A stretch of DNA of 64,000 nucleotides from Chthoniobacterales bacterium (GTDB lineage: Bacteria; Verrucomicrobiota; Verrucomicrobiia; Chthoniobacterales; UBA10450). Within the stretch, counting starts at the first letter, position 1. Each line of letters starts with the position of its first letter. The notes below the pieces were generated by a model that saw only the letters and a list, made by a program, of their open reading frames with translations, ran no database searches and had not been told where the DNA came from. Of the stretch, positions 59,256 to 64,000 are shown one piece after another. The translations under genes and the position numbers were made by a program. The stretch is from positions 310,001-374,000 of the forward strand of contig DATENU010000009.1 of NCBI GenBank assembly GCA_035274845.1. Reading direction: 5' to 3'.

Positions 59256-59735
59256 ATGCCTGAAAGCAAATTCATCCCGGCGCAGGCCGAAGAGCTGGCG
59301 ACGGCCTTCGCGGCGGAGGGCGTCGATTACCTTTTCATCGGGAAAAGCGCCGCGATCCTGCTTGGATATCCTGATACCAGTCAGGATGTGGATGTGTTCC
59401 TGCCGCGCTCGCGCGAGAACGCAGAACGCGTCCTGGCCGCGCTCGCCAAACTCGGGTTTGACCTCGACGCCGCTACGGCCATGTCCATTCTAACTGGAAG
59501 CGAGATCGTGTTAATGAAGGGTGGACCGTTCGCGCTCGATCTCATCCACGCACCGGACGGAATCGAGAGCTTCGAGGCGGCGAAGTCGAGGCGGATTGTT
59601 TCGGGAAAATTTCCCATCGCTTCGCTGGATGACGTCATTGCAAGCAAACGGGCGACCGGACGCACGAAAGACCTAAGTGACGTCGAGCGTCTCGAAGGAT
59701 TCAGGGACGAATACCTTCGGCGGCGGCAAACATGA
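59256..59735 (+). CDS. Minimal nucleotidyltransferase-fold protein (AbiEii/DUF6036-like)
   Basis: This is a 159-residue small NTase-fold protein. Motif I reads [11 protein letters not shown] with the DVDVF carboxylates ([11 protein letters not shown]) that form the metal site. A second acid may lie in [12 protein letters not shown], and the C-terminal [18 protein letters not shown] is typical of DUF6036/AbiEii-type proteins. Such domains nucleotidylate partner proteins or tRNA in toxin and antiphage systems, but the upstream partner is not a recognised antitoxin. The stop overlaps the ATG of the prmC fragment by 4 bases. Confidence 0.8.
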   Translation: MPESKFIPAQAEELATAFAAEGVDYLFIGKSAAILLGYPDTSQDVDVFLPRSRENAERVLAALAKLGFDLDAATAMSILTGSEIVLMKGGPFALDLIHAPDGIESFEAAKSRRIVSGKFPIASLDDVIASKRATGRTKDLSDVERLEGFRDEYLRRRQT

Positions 59736-59953
59736 CGGTCTTGGAAGTCCTGCAATCGACCACCGGCTGCTTCCAGAAGCACGGCGTGGAGAGCCCGCGG
59801 CTAAACGCGGAGCATTTGCTCGCGCACGTTCTGGGGCGAAAGCGGCTCGAACTCTATCTCGAGTTTGAGCGTCCCCTGACGGAGGCGGAATTGGCACCTT
59901 TGCGGGAATTGGTCAGACGCCGCGGTCAGGGAGCGCCGTTACGGCAGCTGGTA
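59732..59953 (+). pseudogene. prmC 5' duplicate, truncated
   Basis: This is a truncated copy of the first 73 codons of prm[51 protein letters not shown] and [12 protein letters not shown]. It resembles 62244-62465 at about 85% of bases (my estimate), then ends inside the 3' end of the convergent beta-helix gene. It lacks the whole methyltransferase domain, so it cannot be functional. Its ATG overlaps the stop of the nucleotidyltransferase gene. It is either the remnant of the original gene after recombination or a tandem duplicate. Confidence 0.85.
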
Positions 59954-62137
59954 AACTTCGACGAGCGCGACCCCAGTTCCGCCGTCGTTTCCTCGAACAA
60001 TCGCGGTATAAGCTCCGGGCGGCAGCATCATTAGCATCGCTGATTCCTTTGGATCACTTGGAGCCAGGCCAGCTGCGTTGACGTTGTCTTCCTGCAACGG
60101 GTCTTCCTGCCAATTGTCATTGATTGCCAGCGTCTCGCCGTTCGAATCGTGCAACTCGAGCACCGGGTCCGGCAGAGAATTCTGAATTCCGAAGTTGGAA
60201 AGCGACGGTCCGAGCGCGCGCAGGACAAAGGGGGTCTGGCCATTGCCATCAGCCGCGATGAACCCACCGATCATCACATTGTCGCCGCTTTGAACGAGCC
60301 CGCGTGTGCTGACATTCACGAGATGCATCCTCGTACCGGTGACGTCGTAGAATTCAACAACGCCAATACCACCGGAGTTATTTTTACCACGGACGACCAC
60401 GGTAAACTGTCCTCCAATTCCAGGATCAATCTCGCCCGCTGCCTCCAAGTCATTTGCTGGGGCCAAGCCGTATTTTTGGAGGTCAGCTGCAGTATTTGGA
60501 TCGTCCCGCCAGTTATCATTCGATCCAATGAGTCCATTTCTTCCGTAAATTTCCAACGTCGGATCTTCCAGGCGGCCGGCCAGCGGGGAACCGTTTGCGG
60601 CCAGGGATGGACCGATTGCCCGGACGATAATTTTTGATCCGGCCTTTGGAAGTCCGGAAGCAGTAATGCCGCCGATGAGCGCGTTATCGCCGGGTTCAAC
60701 TCGACCGCGCGTCGAAAGATTACGAAACCTGGACTCGCGCAGGAAAAACTCGGACGTGTTTCCGGCCGGATCGGTCGCAGTAGCGTTGACGTAGCCGGCG
60801 GGCGTCGGGACGCTGGCAAAGAAGGGCGCGTTGCCGTTATTGTCGGTCGTGACGATGGTGGAGCCCAGAAAGCTCTGGCTGGGATCCAGGTAATCCTGGC
60901 TCTCACCGAAGAATTCGATCCTGAACTCAGTGTTCGGGGTCGAATTCAGGTACCCATCAATTGCCGTGCCCTTGGTGGAGAAGTAAGTCGAGGTGATGAC
61001 CGGAAAATTTTGCCGGTGATTAGGACCGTCATCGGTGTCCATCGGATCGTTCGGTGTCGGGCCATCAGCATCGAGGTCGATATTGCAAATGCCGTTGGCG
61101 TAAATGGAATTCGAAAGGATGCGGTTTCCCGAGGCGCTTCCGGCGAAGTTTTCGACGCTGATGCCTTGCGCGCCGTTGAACGCGATCGTGTTGCCGCTGG
61201 CGGGATCCGACCCGCCAATGGTGTTATCCACGCCGTCGAAAATGGCGATGCCCTGATAACGGTTCCCGAGCCGGCCCTGTCCGTCCGCCGTGGTGCCGAT
61301 GAGATTGCCACTAACAGTAACGTAATTGCCCGGGTTGCTGACGGGATGACCATCCGGCGCTCTAAACGGGTAACCGAGACGAACGCCGTAGGAATTACTG
61401 GAAATGACGTTCCCGGAGGCGTGATCGCCTCCAATGACGATTCCGGCGTTCAGGGCACTCTGCACATCAATCCCGATCGAGTTCGGCAGCGCAACTGCTC
61501 CGCTCAAGCCCGTTCCAATGTAGTTGCCCGCGACTGTTGTCGGATTTCGAGAACCAAGGCCTACACCGATCGTGTTTCCACTGATCACGTTGCGCGCGGC
61601 AGCCGTAGTTCCGCCGATGGTCGCGCCTGTCGACACAAATATTCCGACTCTGTTTGGAGCAGCGGAATGAGCGGCGGCCTCAATCCCTATGAAATTGCCG
61701 TCAAACAGATTTCCATCGAATGGATCGAGCGCCGCAATCGCGGTGTCGCAGCGGGTGATCGCCAGGCCGCGAATTTGGCTAAAGCCAAGCACCCAGAAGC
61801 CGTATCGTCCCGCGACTCCGCCGCCGTCGATCTGGATGAGAATGACCGCGTCGTCGCCGAGCGCGAGCGTGTTCGGATGAGCGCCCGGCTGCGAATAACC
61901 ATCGATGATGACGTTCTTGACTTTGGGCAAAGGATTAGCGCCGACGTCGATGACATGAACGCCGGAGCCGGGGATATTGAAATTGATTACGGCGCCACCG
62001 GGTGAGTTGCTCCCGGCATTGATCGCCTCGTAAAGCGATCCGGGTCCGGAATTATTCGTATTGGTTACCGTAAAAGTTTCAGCGATGGCTGCACTGCTCG
62101 ACCACGCGAGGGCGAGAATAATGAGGAGATACTTCAT
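59939..62137 (-). CDS. Exported right-handed beta-helix protein with two C-terminal repeat domains
   Basis: This is a 732-residue exported protein: signal peptide ([13 protein letters not shown]), then a beta-helix of about 430 residues with recurring [26 protein letters not shown] and [18 protein letters not shown] turns. Then come two copies of a repeat domain (about 490-615 and 620-730) each with [17 protein letters not shown]- or [17 protein letters not shown]-type start, [32 protein letters not shown] and [15 protein letters not shown] end. The repeat is one I associate with verrucomicrobial secreted proteins. The final codons overlap the truncated prmC by about 15 bases. ATG 62137 is chosen since an earlier Met adds hydrophilic residues before the signal. 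Confidence 0.9.
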   Translation of the reverse strand: MKYLLIILALAWSSSAAIAETFTVTNTNNSGPGSLYEAINAGSNSPGGAVINFNIPGSGVHVIDVGANPLPKVKNVIIDGYSQPGAHPNTLALGDDAVILIQIDGGGVAGRYGFWVLGFSQIRGLAITRCDTAIAALDPFDGNLFDGNFIGIEAAAHSAAPNRVGIFVSTGATIGGTTAAARNVISGNTIGVGLGSRNPTTVAGNYIGTGLSGAVALPNSIGIDVQSALNAGIVIGGDHASGNVISSNSYGVRLGYPFRAPDGHPVSNPGNYVTVSGNLIGTTADGQGRLGNRYQGIAIFDGVDNTIGGSDPASGNTIAFNGAQGISVENFAGSASGNRILSNSIYANGICNIDLDADGPTPNDPMDTDDGPNHRQNFPVITSTYFSTKGTAIDGYLNSTPNTEFRIEFFGESQDYLDPSQSFLGSTIVTTDNNGNAPFFASVPTPAGYVNATATDPAGNTSEFFLRESRFRNLSTRGRVEPGDNALIGGITASGLPKAGSKIIVRAIGPSLAANGSPLAGRLEDPTLEIYGRNGLIGSNDNWRDDPNTAADLQKYGLAPANDLEAAGEIDPGIGGQFTVVVRGKNNSGGIGVVEFYDVTGTRMHLVNVSTRGLVQSGDNVMIGGFIAADGNGQTPFVLRALGPSLSNFGIQNSLPDPVLELHDSNGETLAINDNWQEDPLQEDNVNAAGLAPSDPKESAMLMMLPPGAYTAIVRGNDGGTGVALVEVYQLP

Positions 62138-62243
62138 GAGGCGAAACCTGGGGGGGCCGCAAGAGGACATAATCCGTTATTTTCGGTAATTATCAACTTC
62201 GGCTTGGACGCCGGTCTTGGCCTGCTCCACCAATAGCGAGCCG

Positions 62244-63080
62244 ATGACCGTCCTGGAATTGCTCCAAACGACAACTGCCTACTTTAACAAGCGCGGAGTG
62301 GAGAGTCCGCGGTTGAACGCGGAGCATTTGCTCGCGCATGTTCTGGGGCGGAAACGGCTCGAACTCTATCTCGAGTTTGAACGCCCTCTGGTGGAAACGG
62401 AATTGGCGCCCCTGCGCGAATTGGTCAGGCGCCGCGGCCAGGGAGAACCGCTCCAGCATTTGCTCGGCACCGTGGAGTTCGCGGGACAGGTCTTCCTTTG
62501 CGACAAGCGAGCTTTGGTTCCGCGGCCGGAGACGGAGCACCTCGTGGAGCTGCTCCAATCGAGAATCGAGAATCGAGAATCGAAATTTCTGGACGTCGGC
62601 ACTGGCAGCGGAGTGATCGCCCTCAGCCTCGCGGCGAAATTTCCTGGGGCAAAAGTAACGGCAACAGATGTCTCCGACGATGCGCTTGCGTTGGCGCACG
62701 AAAACGCCGAACGGCTTGGTCTAACTGACCGCGTAACCTTTCTTAAGAGCGAGCTGCTGACATACGTCAGTGACGTATATGACCTGATCGTCGCGAACCT
62801 GCCTTATGTCGCGGAGACGGATCGGGCGACGCTTTCGCGCGAAGTGCGGCACGATCCGGAGATCGCGCTTTTCGGTGGGGAACGGGGGGACGAAATTGTG
62901 CGCAAGCTGATTGAAGCGGCCCCGTCTTATCTTGCGCCGGGCGGTTTGCTGGCGCTTGAACTAGGGTTGGGGCAGGCGGACGATTTGGCGGCGTTGATGG
63001 CAGAAAAGAATTATCACGACATCGAACAAATGCGCGATTATGGCGGTGTGACACGATTCCTTTTTGGGCGGTATGGATAA
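62244..63080 (+). CDS. prmC: Release factor glutamine methyltransferase
   Basis: This is a 278-residue N5-glutamine methyltransferase that modifies the GGQ Gln of RF1 and RF2. The N-terminal helical domain (1-75) is followed by the SAM-binding DVGTGSGVIALSLAAKFPGA-type loop (I give only DVGTGSG as landmark), a second Asp in ATDVSDDALALA, and the catalytic NxPY motif read here as NLPYV in DLIVANLPYVAETD. The classical sequence is NPPY; NLPY is an unusual but seen variant. The heptamer array at 62558 lies between the helical and SAM domains. A truncated copy of its 5' end lies at 59732. The stop overlaps the murA start by 8 bases. Confidence 0.92.
   Translation: MTVLELLQTTTAYFNKRGVESPRLNAEHLLAHVLGRKRLELYLEFERPLVETELAPLRELVRRRGQGEPLQHLLGTVEFAGQVFLCDKRALVPRPETEHLVELLQSRIENRESKFLDVGTGSGVIALSLAAKFPGAKVTATDVSDDALALAHENAERLGLTDRVTFLKSELLTYVSDVYDLIVANLPYVAETDRATLSREVRHDPEIALFGGERGDEIVRKLIEAAPSYLAPGGLLALELGLGQADDLAALMAEKNYHDIEQMRDYGGVTRFLFGRYG
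62558..62585 (+). repeat. Heptamer repeat ATCGAGA in prmC
   Basis: Three perfect units plus one with a change (ATCGAAA) lie inside the prmC coding region and encode SRIENRESK. The loop between the helical and catalytic domains tolerates this, but a change of one unit would shift the frame. Confidence 0.75.
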
Positions 63081-64000
63081 GATTGTCATTCATGGCGGAC
63101 AACCGCTGTCCGGTTCGATCAAGATCAGCGGCTCGAAAAACTCGGCCCTGCCGATCGTGGCCGCGACGCTTCTGACTCGCGAGCCATGCATCCTCCATCG
63201 CGTGCCGGACCTGAGCGATCTGCATTACATGCTCCAAATCCTGACGCATCTCGGTGCGCAAGTGGAACGAGCCAGCGGGACCGTCACGGTCACTGCTGAG
63301 AAAGTGGAATCGGTCGCGCCCTACGACGTCGTCCGGAAGATGCGGGCGTCAGTCTGCGTGCTCGGACCGCTCCTTGGCCGCTGCAACGAAGCCACCGTTT
63401 CGCTCCCGGGCGGCTGTGTCATTGGCGATCGGCCGATCGATCTGCATTTGAAGGGATTCGAAGCCCTCGGCGCGGCAGTCCGCGTGGAAGGTGGCAATGT
63501 GAAAGTGTTCGCGCCAAAACTGAAAGGCGCCGTCGTGAATCTGACCGGCAAGTTCGGGCCGACCGTTCTTGGCACCGACAACGTGATGATGGCCGCGGCC
63601 CTGGCTGAAGGTATCACCGTGATCGAGGGAGCTGCGACTGAGCCCGAGGTCGTGGACCTCGCGAATTTTCTCAACAAAATGGGCGCGAAGATCGAAGGCG
63701 CGGGCACGCGGCGGTTGATTATCGAGGGCGTAAAAGAATTGCACGGCGCCGAGCACGACGTCATCCCGGACCGGATCGAGGCAGGAACGTTCCTGGTGGC
63801 CGGCGCAATTTGCGGCAAGGGCGTGACGGTGAAGCGGGTGAATCGCGACCACCTGACGGCGGTCACCGATGCGCTGACGGCGTGCGGTCATCAAATTCAA
63901 TGGGCGGAAAATTCAATCACGGTTTCGCCAAACGGAACCACGAAGCCGGTCGAGCTGGCGACGGAGCCCTATCCGGGTTTTCCGACCGATATGCAGGCGC
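63073..64000 (+). CDS. murA: UDP-N-acetylglucosamine 1-carboxyvinyltransferase, 3' part outside window
   Basis: This is the first 309 codons of MurA, the first committed step in peptidoglycan synthesis (transfer of enolpyruvate to UDP-GlcNAc). It has the [15 protein letters not shown] Lys-Asn motif, [10 protein letters not shown], and the catalytic Cys in [16 protein letters not shown] near residue 117, followed by the inside-out alpha/beta barrel repeats ([14 protein letters not shown]). ATG 63073 overlaps the prmC stop by 8 bases. The C-terminal part is cut by the window edge. Confidence 0.95.
   Translation, partial: MDKIVIHGGQPLSGSIKISGSKNSALPIVAATLLTREPCILHRVPDLSDLHYMLQILTHLGAQVERASGTVTVTAEKVESVAPYDVVRKMRASVCVLGPLLGRCNEATVSLPGGCVIGDRPIDLHLKGFEALGAAVRVEGGNVKVFAPKLKGAVVNLTGKFGPTVLGTDNVMMAAALAEGITVIEGAATEPEVVDLANFLNKMGAKIEGAGTRRLIIEGVKELHGAEHDVIPDRIEAGTFLVAGAICGKGVTVKRVNRDHLTAVTDALTACGHQIQWAENSITVSPNGTTKPVELATEPYPGFPTDMQA

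Noticed and set aside
59030-59735. A toxin-antitoxin or antiphage module from the small protein and the nucleotidyltransferase
   Set aside because: The nucleotidyltransferase fold is plausible but the partner has no HEPN, antitoxin or AbiEi signature, so it is left as a possibility only.
59939-62005. Plus-strand reading frames across the beta-helix gene (for example 61010-62005)
   Set aside because: They are shadows of the minus-strand gene, which has a signal peptide, repeat turns and two recognisable repeat domains; the plus-strand translations have no domain and unnatural composition.

Overview
The window reads as chromosomal DNA of a soil-type Verrucomicrobiota bacterium, most likely Chthoniobacterales-like. 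The support is indirect. The order rpmE - prfA - prmC - murA is present at the right end. A large beta-helix protein there carries a C-terminal repeat domain that I associate with verrucomicrobial secreted proteins. DUF4388/receiver fusions are present, the base composition is moderately GC-rich, and heptanucleotide tandem repeats occur. No 16S or other taxonomic marker is in the window, so the assignment is an inference.

Region 1 (1-6.4 kb) is a phosphorelay block of overlapping genes: the tail of a histidine kinase, a paralogous MEDS-domain kinase, an Rcp-like single-domain receiver, a 1111-residue REC/GAF/PAS hybrid kinase of the HisKA_3 (NarX) type, and a NarL-type regulator with a histone-H1-like basic tail. 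Region 2 (6.4-45.4 kb) is a long accessory, envelope and stress region, almost entirely on the + strand. It holds two RND efflux loci, an Old Yellow Enzyme, Dps, two alpha/beta hydrolases, DUF305 plus a YVTN propeller, two aldo/keto reductases, an SDR, an Nramp transporter, a DUF1259 protein, an oxalate module (cupin decarboxylase, OFA antiporter and its 51-aa small subunit), three peptidoglycan-binding-domain proteins, a group-2-like sigma-70 factor, a YdeP/FdhF molybdoenzyme with a MOSC protein, and many small exported proteins. It also contains frameshifted genes and two gene remnants. Region 3 (45.4-64 kb) looks like ordinary chromosome: tRNA-Leu(UAG), a phosphodiesterase, SixA, a polyphosphate kinase / ROK kinase / lipoprotein cluster, a DUF4388 two-receiver protein, an acyl-adenylating enzyme, and the rpmE-prfA-(insert)-prmC-murA block.

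The most striking observation is a short leader element that recurs about 14 times in region 2 and not in region 3. It has the form CCTC-N-AAAGAGGGA, then 28 variable bases, then AAAAYC, then exactly 7 bases, then CGCGCNGTNGC. It usually lies just after the preceding stop codon and roughly 65-110 nt before a start codon. It precedes all three peptidoglycan-binding proteins, both efflux loci, the sigma factor and most of the small exported proteins. That suggests one dispersed regulon, either a structured RNA leader or a protein operator, controlling an envelope/stress response.

Other points worth following are a 5' duplicate of prmC separated from the intact gene by a beta-helix protein gene, heptamer microsatellites at three loci (one spanning the start of a phosphodiesterase gene, where loss of one unit would change the reading frame of initiation), and a cluster of frameshifted small genes between 21 and 30 kb.
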